Shown one piece after another: positions 17,556 to 26,759 of a stretch of DNA of 64,000 bases. The first letter of the stretch is position 1; each line of letters starts with the position of its first letter. The stretch comes from JBBSAT01 sp044223665 (GTDB lineage: Bacteria; Myxococcota_A; Polyangia; Polyangiales; Sandaracinaceae). A model generated the notes under the pieces. The model was not told the DNA's origin. It did not search any database and was given only the letters and a program-made list of their open reading frames with translations. Where the stretch lies: the NCBI GenBank assembly GCA_044223665.1, contig JBGALT010000014.1, positions 1 to 64,000 of the forward strand. Direction: 5' to 3'. Position numbers and translations under genes: made by a program.

Positions 17556-18139
17556 AGCGCGCGCTTTCTCTCTCGCCGGGGCTCGTCGCGCTCGCGCTCG
17601 CTTGCGCGCCCGCCGTCTCCACGCCCGACGTGGGCCCGCACGACGCGAACCGGCCGTTCGTGGAGATCGGCATGCGCGACGGCGACACCTTCACGCCCTG
17701 GCACGACGGGGACACGGTGCCTCAGGTGCGCGGCCCGCAGGGCGGCATGATGATCACACCGGCGGTGCGGATCGACCGCGCGCTCGCGAGCGGCGATGCG
17801 CCCGAGCTCACGCTCTTGCTCCAGAACCTCACGCTGCCTGCCGAGACGCCGTTCGGGGACTTCGCCGGCTACGGGCCCGTGGCGCAGCCTTTCGAGCGCG
17901 TGGGGAGCTCGCTCGAGGTCGGGCCGATCTTCGATCAGCTCTCGTGGAACGACGTCACGGGCCTGCGCATGCAGGTGCGCGCCCGCGTCACGACGTCGGC
18001 GGGGCTCGATGCGCGCGGTCAAGTCGACGTCGTCCTGGGCTCGCCCGGCGCGCCGACCTTCGATGCCGGCCCGCTGCGAGACGGCACGGCCGAGGCCGGC
18101 ACCGACGACGCCGCGACCAGCCCCGACGCGGGATCCTGA
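17552..18139 (+). CDS. Predicted lipoprotein with Asp-rich C-terminus
   Basis: A 195-residue protein starting at GTG that overlaps the preceding stop by 4 bases. The N-terminus KRALSLSPGLVALALAC is a lipoprotein signal with lipobox ALAC. The body looks beta-rich, including MMITPAVRID and LRMQVRARVTTSAGL. The C-terminal 30 residues (DAGPLRDGTAEAGTDDAAT) match the Asp/Ala/Gly linkers seen near the N-terminus of other lipoproteins in this window, but here the linker is terminal. Function unknown. Confidence 0.78.
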   Translation: MKRALSLSPGLVALALACAPAVSTPDVGPHDANRPFVEIGMRDGDTFTPWHDGDTVPQVRGPQGGMMITPAVRIDRALASGDAPELTLLLQNLTLPAETPFGDFAGYGPVAQPFERVGSSLEVGPIFDQLSWNDVTGLRMQVRARVTTSAGLDARGQVDVVLGSPGAPTFDAGPLRDGTAEAGTDDAATSPDAGS

Positions 18140-18183
18140 CGACGCGCCTTCCGCGCGTCCGCGGGCCGTCGTACAAGCTCGGC

Positions 18184-19353
18184 ATGACCCAGATCGCCGG
18201 TCTCGTCGGTTTCCGTCCCGCGCCCGCGGTGGCCCACCGCGTCACGGCACCTCCCTACGACGTCATCAAGCCCAAGAGCGCGCTCGCGGCGCGCCTCGAG
18301 GCCGAGCCGCTCTCGCTCGCGCACATCACCGTCGGCTCCGAGCCGGTCGGCGCGTTCGAGCGCCTGCAGAAGGAAGGCGCGCTCGTGCCTGACGACGAGC
18401 CGGCGTTCTACGTCTACGAGCAGCGCTGGAAGAGCGATCTCGGGAGCGAGCGACGTCTGGGCGTGCTCGTCGCCTGCGAGGTGACGCCGTACGAGAAGCG
18501 GCGCGTGATCCGGCACGAGAAGACCTTCGACGAGAAGGTGAAGGGGCGCATCGCGCTCGCGAACGCCACGAAGCACACGTTCGGCCCGGTGTTCGCGCTC
18601 GTGAAGGCGCCGCTCGACCCCTTCCTCGACGAGATCACGAAGAGCGAGAAGCCGCTCTACGACTTCGAGACCGACCTCGGCGGGCTCAACGATCTACACG
18701 GGATCCACTCGCGCATCTTCCGCGTCGTGGCCAGCTCCGAGCGCGGTCGCGCCCTGGTGGCGCTGCTCGAGCCGCCGCCCTTCTACATCGCCGACGGTCA
18801 CCACCGCTATCACGCGGCGCTGAAGAACGGGCAGACGCACGCGCTGATGTACGTGACCGAGCGCGCGCGCATCCAGGCCTACGATCGCGTGGTGACGGGG
18901 ACGATCCCGTTCGCCACGGCGAAGCCCACGCTGAAGCTCGTGCCGGCGGAGGGCCTCGCGACGCCGCCGAAGCACCGCTTCACGATCTACACGCGGCAGG
19001 GCGCGTACTTCCTCGACGCGATCACGATTCCGCAGGACGTCGTCGGGCGCCTCGACTGCTCGATCCTCGAGCGCGAGCTCTATCCGCACCTCGGGCTGAC
19101 GCACGCGATGATCCAGGACGAGAAGCACTTCGACTACTACCCGGAGTCGCAGCTCGATCAGGCCAAGACCGCGGTCGATCGCGGCGACTACGAGCTCGCG
19201 ATCGCGCTCCATCCGGTCTCGATCGACGAGCTGATGAGCGTCGCCGACGCCGGGCTCGAGGACTCGAACGTGGTGATGCCGGAGAAGAGCACCTTCTTCG
19301 CGCCGAAGATCCTGAGTGGCGTGTTCGTGTACCGGCACACCGTGCGCGGCTGA
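18184..19353 (+). CDS. DUF1015 family protein
   Basis: A 389-residue member of the DUF1015 family. Family signs are the N-terminal APPYDVI, the central RHEKTF stretch, and the strongly conserved PFYIADGHHRYHAAL motif near residue 205 with its His pair. The protein is soluble with no signal peptide. The family is widespread in bacteria and archaea; its biochemical role is not established as far as I know. It is followed after 14 bases by a universal stress protein, so the two are probably one transcript. Confidence 0.9.
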   Translation: MTQIAGLVGFRPAPAVAHRVTAPPYDVIKPKSALAARLEAEPLSLAHITVGSEPVGAFERLQKEGALVPDDEPAFYVYEQRWKSDLGSERRLGVLVACEVTPYEKRRVIRHEKTFDEKVKGRIALANATKHTFGPVFALVKAPLDPFLDEITKSEKPLYDFETDLGGLNDLHGIHSRIFRVVASSERGRALVALLEPPPFYIADGHHRYHAALKNGQTHALMYVTERARIQAYDRVVTGTIPFATAKPTLKLVPAEGLATPPKHRFTIYTRQGAYFLDAITIPQDVVGRLDCSILERELYPHLGLTHAMIQDEKHFDYYPESQLDQAKTAVDRGDYELAIALHPVSIDELMSVADAGLEDSNVVMPEKSTFFAPKILSGVFVYRHTVRG

Positions 19354-19367
19354 GCGAGGAGAAGACG

Positions 19368-20246
19368 ATGACGGACCGACGCCCCGTTCTCTGCGCGACC
19401 GACTTCTCGAAGGCCTCCGATCGCGCGCTGGAGGTCGCCGCCGCGCTCGCTCGCTCGCTGGATGCGCCGCTCGCGATCGTGCATGCGATGGACACCGGGC
19501 TCGGCGCGGAGACGGCCGTCACGCCCGAGATCGCCGAGGCGTCGCGCGTGCTGCACGCGCGGGTCGAGGCGCGCGTGACGGCGGCGCGGGCGGCGCTGGA
19601 TGCGGCCGCGGCGCGCGTGGGAGCGCCGGATGCGGGGCGCGAGATCGTGGACGGTCGCCCCGCCGAGTCGATCGCCGCGCACGCCACGGCGATCGACGCG
19701 TGGATCGTCGTGCTCGGGACGCACGGCGCGACGCACGGCCTGACGCACGCGCGCGACGTGCTGCTCGGGACCACGGCCGACCGGCTCGTGCGCGACACGG
19801 CACGCCCGGTGCTGGTCGTTCCGTCGACCTTGCCGTCCACGTTCGCGCTTCCCGCGCCCTGGGTGGCCGGTGTGTCGATCGACCCGACGGCGGTGCACGC
19901 GCTCGAAGAGGGCATCGCGCTCTCGCTGCTGACCAAGACGCCGATCAACGCAGTGCACGTGGTGCGCGCGGACGAGCCCGACGAGCGCCCGGCGGCGGCG
20001 CGCTTCGACGAGCTGGTGGTGGACGCGCTCGCGCGGGCCGGCATCGTCGGCGACCGCCTCACGTGGGTCGTGCGCGGCGACGCCGGCGCGATGCTGGCGG
20101 GCTTCGCGAAGGACCTCGGCGCCATCCTGGTCATCGGCACGCACGCGCCCGGCGCGCTGGCGCGCCTGGCGCGGGGGAGCACGGCGGCGCGCGTGATCGA
20201 GCACGCCGAGGTGCCCGTGCTCGTGGTGCCGAAGAGGAAGAGCTGA
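19368..20246 (+). CDS. Tandem-domain universal stress protein
   Basis: A 292-residue protein with two UspA domains. Domain 1 (residues 5-150) starts VLCATDFSKASDRAL and ends with the ATP-loop pattern GTHGATHGLTHARDVLLGTTAD then PVLVVPS. Domain 2 (155-292) ends GTHAPGALARLARGSTAARV then VPVLVVPK. ATP-binding Gly residues look intact in domain 1. A good AGGAGAAG ribosome binding site precedes ATG. Universal stress proteins bind ATP and help survival under starvation and oxidative or envelope stress. Convergent with the next gene; the 179 bases between hold no clear terminator. Confidence 0.92.
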   Translation: MTDRRPVLCATDFSKASDRALEVAAALARSLDAPLAIVHAMDTGLGAETAVTPEIAEASRVLHARVEARVTAARAALDAAAARVGAPDAGREIVDGRPAESIAAHATAIDAWIVVLGTHGATHGLTHARDVLLGTTADRLVRDTARPVLVVPSTLPSTFALPAPWVAGVSIDPTAVHALEEGIALSLLTKTPINAVHVVRADEPDERPAAARFDELVVDALARAGIVGDRLTWVVRGDAGAMLAGFAKDLGAILVIGTHAPGALARLARGSTAARVIEHAEVPVLVVPKRKS

Positions 20247-20425
20247 AGACCGTCGTCGAGAGTCTTCGCTCAGGAAGGCAGGAAGCGAGGAACGGCCCCG
20301 GCTTCCGCACGGCTCGTCCTCGACTTCGCGAAGCCGACCATCGAGGCGCGCCGCGTGACGGGCCGCGGTACGAGCGACACCCCTCGAGCCGCCGGCGACT
20401 GCGCTCGGGCGCGGCTACCCTCGAG

Positions 20426-22045
20426 TCACGGAAGTGACTCGCACAGGAGCGCGTGGCAGTGGCCCCCCGCGCGCGGGTCGAGCCCGCAGCTCGCGCCACC
20501 GGCGCAGAGGCCGGTGCACTCCTCGCCGAGCATCGGCGGCGGTGCGCACGTTCCCGGGCCGGGCGGGTAGCCGCGACAGACGGTCCCCTCGGGGCAGTGA
20601 CTCGCGCCATCGCACGCGTCGCCTGGCCGCAGGTACGACGGGTCGGGTGCGCAGCTCCCGCTCGCGCACGCGAGCCCGGCTTGGCACCAGTTGCCGCTGA
20701 CGCACGACCCGCCGATGGGGAGCCGCGCTCGACAGACGCCCGAGAGGTCGCAGTACGTGCTCGCCGGCGCCCACGGCTGCGGATTGCCGCAGCTGCCGGT
20801 CTCGCAGGGCTCGCCGTCGCCGGGGCCGGCCGCGCGGCAGGTTCCTCCCACGCAATGATGGCCGACGTCGCAGTACACGCCGGCGCCGCACGAAGCGCCG
20901 TCGGGCGCGGTCGCCACGCAAGTGCGAGCCGGCCCCGCACCCACGAGCACGCAGCGCGCACCGACCGCACATGCGTCGCGGCACGGCTCGCCGACGGCCG
21001 GCGCCGCGCGACACCGGTGCGTGTACGACTCGCACTCGAGCCCAGGGCCGCACGGAGGATAGAGCGAGCTCGGCCCGAAAACGCCATGGGCGCAGAGCAG
21101 CCCTTCCGTGGCCGGTGCCTGGCATCGGTGGGGCCTGCTCGGATCGGGGAGACACTCGGCGCTGCCACCGCACGAGCTCGGCGAGCCGTCGCAGCTGGCG
21201 CCCAGCGTCGAGGCGCCGCAGAGGCCTCCCGTGCAGCGCAGTCCGGCGCCGCAGTCGGCGTCGACCACGCACGCTTCGTCGATCGCGGCCGGCCCGCATC
21301 GCCCCTGGCTACAGCGCAGGGGCGAGGCACAGTCCTCGTCGTCCTCGCACGTCTCGCCGCGAGCACGCGCCGCTACGCATGTCCCCTGGAAGCACGCGAG
21401 CTCGCCCCGGCAGTACCCGAAGCAAGGCTCGGAGGCGCCCGGCGCGCGCTCGCACACGTTGGTCGCCGGATCGCAGAGCCCCTCGCCGTCGGCGCAGACG
21501 TGCAGCAGACCGCAAGGCATCCCGATGGGGATGGAGGAGCGCAGCATCCTTGTGCACGCGCGGAGCAGTCCGATGTCGACGGGCTCGGGCAAGCAGCCTT
21601 GATGTCCATTTCGCTGCGTCTCGAGACAGTCTTGGCGTGCGGCTTCGTCGAGCGTGAGCGAGAACGTGCCGACGTAGGCCTCGAAGTAGTCGACGTTCGG
21701 GCAGAGGCCGCGGGGGCTGCCACATGGAGTGGCGCAGCCACAGGCCGAGCCCAGGCAAGCCGCGTCGGCCGCCACGTCGCAGTACGCCTCGCGGACGAGC
21801 TCTGCGATCGGGGTGGGCCACGCGTCCGTGGCTGCCGTCGCGGCGTCCCGTCCCGCATCGGTGCCCGCATCCGGGCTCGTGCGTGCGTCGAGGGAAGGAG
21901 CGTCGCGCGCCGCGCTCGCGTCGGCAGGGCCCGGCGCCGCGTCGACGCCCGCGTCGATGCCGGCGTCGAGGTCGATCGCGCTCGGGCCGGAGCAACCGGC
22001 CACGCAGACCAGCAGGGCGGTGAGGACGCGGAAGCGGAGTGCCAC
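20426..22045 (-). CDS. Cys-rich Dickkopf-like lipoprotein with Asp-Ala linker
   Basis: A 539-residue predicted lipoprotein opening at GTG. The signal ALRFRVLTALLVCVAGC has lipobox VAGC; residues 20-75 are an Asp/Ala-rich linker (e.g. GIDAGVDAAPGPADASAARD). The rest contains about 50 Cys in repeating modules of the type G..C....C..G..C..G.C, such as GETCEDDEDCASPLRCSQG and DEACVVDADCGAGLRC. These resemble the Dickkopf/EGF-like Cys-rich domains frequent in secreted myxobacterial proteins and are presumably disulfide-bonded at the cell surface. It lies 44 bases downstream of a kinase gene on the same strand. Role unknown. Confidence 0.88.
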   Translation of the reverse strand: MALRFRVLTALLVCVAGCSGPSAIDLDAGIDAGVDAAPGPADASAARDAPSLDARTSPDAGTDAGRDAATAATDAWPTPIAELVREAYCDVAADAACLGSACGCATPCGSPRGLCPNVDYFEAYVGTFSLTLDEAARQDCLETQRNGHQGCLPEPVDIGLLRACTRMLRSSIPIGMPCGLLHVCADGEGLCDPATNVCERAPGASEPCFGYCRGELACFQGTCVAARARGETCEDDEDCASPLRCSQGRCGPAAIDEACVVDADCGAGLRCTGGLCGASTLGASCDGSPSSCGGSAECLPDPSRPHRCQAPATEGLLCAHGVFGPSSLYPPCGPGLECESYTHRCRAAPAVGEPCRDACAVGARCVLVGAGPARTCVATAPDGASCGAGVYCDVGHHCVGGTCRAAGPGDGEPCETGSCGNPQPWAPASTYCDLSGVCRARLPIGGSCVSGNWCQAGLACASGSCAPDPSYLRPGDACDGASHCPEGTVCRGYPPGPGTCAPPPMLGEECTGLCAGGASCGLDPRAGGHCHALLCESLP

Positions 22046-22089
22046 GGGACGAGATTGCCACGCCTGCCCGCGCAGCGTCGTGCTCGCCC

Positions 22090-23028
22090 TCAGAGCGGGC
22101 GCGTGCGCTGGGCCGGCGTCTCGCGGCGCGGGCCGTCGCGGCGCGCGGTGACCCAGCGGCCGAGGTCGAGCGCGGTCACGACCGGTCGCGCGCGGCGAGC
22201 TTCTGCGATGGTGAGCAGCAAGGCCTCCGTCGTCTCGAAGCGCTGCTCGGGCGCGCGCGCGAGACAGCGCAGCACGATCTCGCCGGCGTCGCGCGGGAGC
22301 ATGCGCACGTCGGGTGGCGCGGCCTCGCGGATGCGATCGAGCGTGAGGAGCGGCGAGTCGCCGTCGAAGGGGCGCCTTCCGACGAGCAGCTCGTAGAGCA
22401 TCACGCCGAGCCCGAACTGGTCGCTGCGCGGATCGAGCACGCGCTTGTCGACCTGCTCGGGCGACATGTACGCGTACTTGCCGCGGCGCAGGTTCGCCTG
22501 GGTCGTCTCGGCGCGATGGGTGGCCTTCGCGATCCCGAAGTCGCCGAGCTTCACCTCGCCCGAGCGCGAGCAGAGCACGTTGTGCGGCGAGACGTCGCGG
22601 TGCACGAGCCCGAGCGAGACGCCGCGCTCGTCGGCGAGGTGATGCACGTAGGCGAGGGCCGACGCGACACGCTCGGCCACGAGGAGGGCGAGCCCCGCCT
22701 CGAGCGGCTCGCCCGCGGCGAGGAGCGAGAGGTCGCCGCCGTCCACGTGGTCCATGCGCACGTAGTAGAGGCCGCGATCCACGCCCAGCTCGTGCACGCC
22801 CACGAGCGCCTCGTGGGCGAGCAGGGCGCCCACGCGTGCTTCTTCCAGCAAGAGCTTCTCCGCGTGCGGGTCACCGCGCAGCTCGGGAAGGAGCGTCTTG
22901 AGGGCGATCCTCTTCTCGAAGCCGCTCGCGCCGTAGGTGAGCGCGAGGAAGACCTCGGCCATCCCGCCCACGCCCAGACGAGAGAGGACCCGGTAGGGCC
23001 CGATCCGATCGGGAACGTGCTCGCTCAC
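22090..23028 (-). CDS. Hanks-type serine/threonine protein kinase
   Basis: A 312-residue soluble kinase domain. The Gly-rich loop is LGVGGMAEVF (residues 18-27), the lysine is in IALKTLL, the catalytic loop reads HRDVSPHN, DFG is in KLGDFGIAK, and YMSPEQ is the APE-equivalent. The SPHN variant in place of KPxN is common in myxobacterial kinases. There is no transmembrane helix or sensor domain. It is divergent, across only 42 bases, from an FHA-domain sigma54 activator, and a PP2C phosphatase follows that gene: a likely phosphorylation circuit in which FHA binds phosphothreonine made by this kinase. Confidence 0.94.
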   Translation of the reverse strand: MSEHVPDRIGPYRVLSRLGVGGMAEVFLALTYGASGFEKRIALKTLLPELRGDPHAEKLLLEEARVGALLAHEALVGVHELGVDRGLYYVRMDHVDGGDLSLLAAGEPLEAGLALLVAERVASALAYVHHLADERGVSLGLVHRDVSPHNVLCSRSGEVKLGDFGIAKATHRAETTQANLRRGKYAYMSPEQVDKRVLDPRSDQFGLGVMLYELLVGRRPFDGDSPLLTLDRIREAAPPDVRMLPRDAGEIVLRCLARAPEQRFETTEALLLTIAEARRARPVVTALDLGRWVTARRDGPRRETPAQRTRPL

Positions 23029-23070
23029 GCGGGTCGTCTCGCGGGCATCATCCCGTTAGGATCTCCCACC

Positions 23071-24405
23071 GTGAAGACGATCGCCACCACCCAGGCGGAG
23101 CGCGACGTGCCGGGCGCGCACGCGCCGCGGGCGCAGGTGGTGGTCGTCGAGGGGCCCGACGCGGGCCGGGCCGCGGCGCTCCCGCCCGAGCGCGCGATCG
23201 TGGTCGGCACCGATCCGGAAGGCGACGTGGTGCTGCGCGACGATCGCGTCTCGCGCCGCCACTGCGCGCTCCGCACGATCGCGGGCGGCGTCGAGCTCGA
23301 GGATCTCGGGAGCACGAACGGCACGTTCCACGAAGGGACGCGCATCGAGCGCGCCACGATCGCGATCGGCGCGACGCTGAAGATCGGCCACACGTTCCTC
23401 CGCGTGATGCTCGAGCCCACGGCGCTCGAGGTGGTGCCCAGCCAGGCGCGGTGCTTCGGTGAGATGGTGGGCGAGAGCCTGGCGATCCGCGAGGTGTTCG
23501 CCGTGCTCGAGCTCGCCGCCGCCACGCGCACGACGGTGCTGCTCGAGGGCGAGACGGGCTCGGGCAAGGAGCTCGCGGCGCGCGCGATCCACGAGGCGAG
23601 CGATCGGCGCAAGAAGCCCTTCGTCGCGATCGACTGCTCGGCGCTCCCCGAGGGGCTGGTGGAGAGCGAGCTCTTCGGGCACGTGCGTGGCGCGTTCACC
23701 GGCGCGACCGGCCCGCGCAAGGGCGCGTTCGTCCGCGCCGACGGCGGCACGCTCTTCCTCGACGAGCTCGGCTCGGTGCCGGTGGCCGTCCAGGTGCGCC
23801 TGCTCCGTGCGATCGAAGAGCGAAAGGTGCGCGCGGTGGGCTCGGACGAGGAGCGCGCGAGCGACGTGCGCATCGTCGCCGCCTCGCGCGACGACCTGAC
23901 GCGCAAGGTGGCCGAGGGCGCGTTCCGTCCGGACCTCTACTACCGCCTCTCGGTGCTGCACGTCCGCATCCCACCGCTCCGCGCACGCCGCGAGGACATC
24001 GCGCCGATCGTGCTCGAGCTCCTCCGGCTCCGCGGCCTCGAGGGGCCGGTGGAAGGGCCCGGGCTCGAGGCGCTCCACGCGCACGACTGGCCCGGCAACG
24101 CGCGCGAGCTGCGCAACGTGATCGATCGCGCGGTCGCGCTCGCGCCGCGGGCGCGCGCGTTCGCCGACCTGAAGATCCACACGGCGTCGAGCGCGCTCGA
24201 GAGCGATGGCGGCCTCTCGGTGCGCACCGATCTGCCCTTCGGAGAGGCCAAGCAACGCGTGGTCGACGCCTTCGAGCGTCGCTACCTCGCCGATCTCGTG
24301 GAGCGCACGGGCGGCAACGTCTCGGAGGCGGCGCGCGTGGCCGACGTGGACCGCAAGCACCTGCGCGATCTGCTCGACAAGCACGGCCTCGCTCCGAAGC
24401 GCTGA
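23071..24405 (+). CDS. FHA-domain sigma54-dependent transcriptional activator
   Basis: A 444-residue enhancer-binding protein. The N-terminal FHA domain (about residues 25-105) has VSRRHCAL and LEDLGSTNGTF, the phosphothreonine-recognition motifs. The AAA+ domain (about 130-350) has Walker A GETGSGKE, the sigma54-contact loop GAFTGA, Walker B GGTLFLDE and the R-fingers in FRPDLYYRLSV. The Fis-type helix-turn-helix is NVSEAARVADVDRKHLRDLL near the end. Starts at GTG; a TAGGA lies upstream. It should activate RpoN promoters in response to Ser/Thr phosphorylation, probably by the divergent kinase. Confidence 0.93.
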   Translation: MKTIATTQAERDVPGAHAPRAQVVVVEGPDAGRAAALPPERAIVVGTDPEGDVVLRDDRVSRRHCALRTIAGGVELEDLGSTNGTFHEGTRIERATIAIGATLKIGHTFLRVMLEPTALEVVPSQARCFGEMVGESLAIREVFAVLELAAATRTTVLLEGETGSGKELAARAIHEASDRRKKPFVAIDCSALPEGLVESELFGHVRGAFTGATGPRKGAFVRADGGTLFLDELGSVPVAVQVRLLRAIEERKVRAVGSDEERASDVRIVAASRDDLTRKVAEGAFRPDLYYRLSVLHVRIPPLRARREDIAPIVLELLRLRGLEGPVEGPGLEALHAHDWPGNARELRNVIDRAVALAPRARAFADLKIHTASSALESDGGLSVRTDLPFGEAKQRVVDAFERRYLADLVERTGGNVSEAARVADVDRKHLRDLLDKHGLAPKR

Positions 24406-24508
24406 GCCCGGCGCTCTCTGCTGCACCTTCTCGAGGGGCTGCCCGCGGCCCGCGCCCCCACCAGCGAAGCCGGAGGCGGCTTGCCTCGACCCACGTGCTC
24501 GACGAAGT

Positions 24509-25276
24509 TCACGCGGCACGCACGACGACCGCGGTGGCGTTGTCGCGCGAGCCGGCCTCGAGCGCGCGCGCGACGAGGCACTGCGCGCCGACGCGCGGGG
24601 ACAGCTCGAGGATGGCGTCCCGGATCTCGTCGTCCGAGAGCACGCCGTGCACGCCGTCGGTGGTGAGCACGAACGTGTCGCCGGGCCGCACTTCGAAGCG
24701 GGACACCGTGGGCTCGATCGCCGCCCCGATCCCGACCGCGCGCGTGATGACGTGCCCGTACTGGCTCTCCATCGCGTCGATCTGCTCGCGCGTGAAGGCG
24801 TCGCGCGTCTCGGCCGCGGCCCGCATCTCCTCGACCAGCGAGTGGTCGCGCGTGAGGTGCGTGAGCGCGCCGTCGCGGAGCCGATGCACGCGGCTGTCAC
24901 CGGCATGCACGACGATCGCGTGGTCGCCGTGGAACGAGATGGCCGCGACGGTCGAGCCCATCTCGCGCAGAGGGCCGCGCTTGCGGGCCTGCACCGCGGC
25001 GTGCGCGAGGCGCACCCCCACGAGCGCTTGGTTGCTGGGGAGATCGAGCGCGGCGTCGACGGCGAAGGGCCACGTCAGATCGCGGTCGCTCGCGTTGCGC
25101 GCGTAGAAGTCGGCGAGCGTCTCGACCGTGACGAGGCTCGCGACCTGTCCTCCCTGGTAGCCGCCCATGCCGTCGGCGATCACCCAGAAGCGCGCATCCG
25201 GTAGCTCGCGGAACGCATCCTCGTTCCGCTCGCGGACGCCCTTCTCGCTCACACCGGCTCCCTCGATTCGCAGCAT
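24509..25276 (-). CDS. PP2C-family serine/threonine phosphatase
   Basis: A 255-residue PPM-type phosphatase (Stp/PrpC-like). Metal-binding acidic residues are in RNEDAF, ADGMGGYQGG, HAGDSRV, TTDGVHG and the terminal SRDNATAVVV. It is cytoplasmic with no membrane segment. It would remove phosphate from Ser/Thr targets, countering the kinase at 22090-23028 and resetting the FHA activator. It is convergent with the FHA activator gene (103 bases apart, no clear terminator) and divergent from the lipoprotein gene to its right. Confidence 0.93.
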   Translation of the reverse strand: MLRIEGAGVSEKGVRERNEDAFRELPDARFWVIADGMGGYQGGQVASLVTVETLADFYARNASDRDLTWPFAVDAALDLPSNQALVGVRLAHAAVQARKRGPLREMGSTVAAISFHGDHAIVVHAGDSRVHRLRDGALTHLTRDHSLVEEMRAAAETRDAFTREQIDAMESQYGHVITRAVGIGAAIEPTVSRFEVRPGDTFVLTTDGVHGVLSDDEIRDAILELSPRVGAQCLVARALEAGSRDNATAVVVRAA

Positions 25277-25443
25277 CGCCGACCTCCTGGTGACCGGGAT
25301 TGCGCGCCGGATGCCACGCCCAAGTACGCGGTTCGACGCACCTCGGCGCGGGGCGCACCCCCCGACCGGGCCGACGCGCGCGGTGCTCTTGGGGGGCGCC
25401 CACCCGGAGATCGGCGGATGGTTCTGCGGTAGCTTGGGGGCCC

Positions 25444-26721
25444 ATGCGCTCGCCCCTCGCCTCGCTCGCCTTCGCCTGTCTCGCCGTCTGCGTTCCCGCG
25501 TGCAGCTGCTCGACCCCGCGGGTCGGGCCGGGCGACGTCTCGTTCCCCGACGCGTCGGCCGCCGACGCCGCGGCCGATGCGCCTGCCGTCGACGCGAGCG
25601 CGCTCGACGGTGGCATCGATGGCGCCGCCCGCGACGCCGGGCGGGATGCGTTCGCGGCCGACACGCTCGGCCCGTGCGCGACCGACCCGATGCCGGCGGA
25701 CGGGACGCGCTACGTCGTCGTCGCCAACCCCTTCGAAGGAGCCGATGGGCAGTACGAGGTCTTGCGCCTCTCCGATCGAGGCGTGCTCGGCCCGCGCACC
25801 GGCGTCTTCACGATGGGCAAGGCCTACGAGGGCGAGATCGCGTTCTCGCTCGACGGTCGTGTCGGCGTCGCCGCGCAGGACGACGGGACCCTCGGCATCT
25901 TCGCGCTCGCCCCGGACGGCACGGCGATCGTGATCGACCCGGGCTACGACGGCACCGCGTACGCAGCGCGCGTCGTGGCCGATCCGGCCGAGCCGCGCGT
26001 CTTCTGGGTGCTCGACAGCCAGACGCGGAACAACGGCGCCGGCGTCTACCGGCTCTCGCTCGACTGCCACGGCGGCGTGATCGACGAGACGCTCGCGATC
26101 GCGGCGGACCTACCCTACGCGATGGGCTTCGAGAGCTCGGGCGACGCGGTCGTCATCGCGCGCGCGATGGGGGCGACCGGAGCGCGCGGGGACGACGTGT
26201 ATCGCGTCGACCTGAGCACCGCCGCCGTTCTCGGGAGCGCCGACGTCTTCCCCGACGACGAGTGGATCGTCTCCGGCTTCGCGCTCGGCGACGACCACGT
26301 CTTCTTCGGCGACAACGCCGGCTTCTCCTCCGTGCCCAATCGCCTCGGGGTCGCGGCGCTCGCGCCGATCGGCTTCGCCCAGAACGGTCCGGCGGTGGAC
26401 GACCCCATCGCGCTGCTCCTCTCGCCGTTCGGCGATCACCTGCTCGTCGTGGACGGGTTCGGCAACGCGTTCTTCGACGTCCCTTACGACGCCGCTGCCG
26501 CCATGCCGCTCGGCACGCCGGTCGAGCTCACCTACAACGGTCCGCGCCCGCAGCTCCCGGGCGGCGCCGTGATGATCACCCGCGGCGCGCTCACCGGGCT
26601 CGGCCTCGTGTCCGAGAACGTCGCGATCCGCGTCGTGCGCTTCCAGCCCGGCATGGTCATCGACGTCGGCCCGTACTCGCTCGACGGCGCGATCGCGGGC
26701 GCGATCGGCGTGCAGCCCTGA
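25444..26721 (+). CDS. Propeller-like lipoprotein with Asp-Ala linker
   Basis: A 425-residue predicted lipoprotein: signal RSPLASLAFACLAVCVPAC with lipobox VPAC, then an Asp/Ala linker (residues 35-75, e.g. DASAADAAADAPAVDAS), then a body with repeating beta-strand segments (IAFSLDGRVGVAAQDDGT, LLLSPFGDHLLVVDGFG) like a beta-propeller. Starts at ATG after GGGGGCC. The 167 bases upstream are a divergent promoter region with the phosphatase gene; I see no definite promoter there. Role unknown; similar in plan to the lipoprotein at 12717-14243. Confidence 0.84.
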   Translation: MRSPLASLAFACLAVCVPACSCSTPRVGPGDVSFPDASAADAAADAPAVDASALDGGIDGAARDAGRDAFAADTLGPCATDPMPADGTRYVVVANPFEGADGQYEVLRLSDRGVLGPRTGVFTMGKAYEGEIAFSLDGRVGVAAQDDGTLGIFALAPDGTAIVIDPGYDGTAYAARVVADPAEPRVFWVLDSQTRNNGAGVYRLSLDCHGGVIDETLAIAADLPYAMGFESSGDAVVIARAMGATGARGDDVYRVDLSTAAVLGSADVFPDDEWIVSGFALGDDHVFFGDNAGFSSVPNRLGVAALAPIGFAQNGPAVDDPIALLLSPFGDHLLVVDGFGNAFFDVPYDAAAAMPLGTPVELTYNGPRPQLPGGAVMITRGALTGLGLVSENVAIRVVRFQPGMVIDVGPYSLDGAIAGAIGVQP

Positions 26722-26759
26722 GCGCGCCCGACGCGGCAGGCCCGCGTCGCGGCGGCCCG

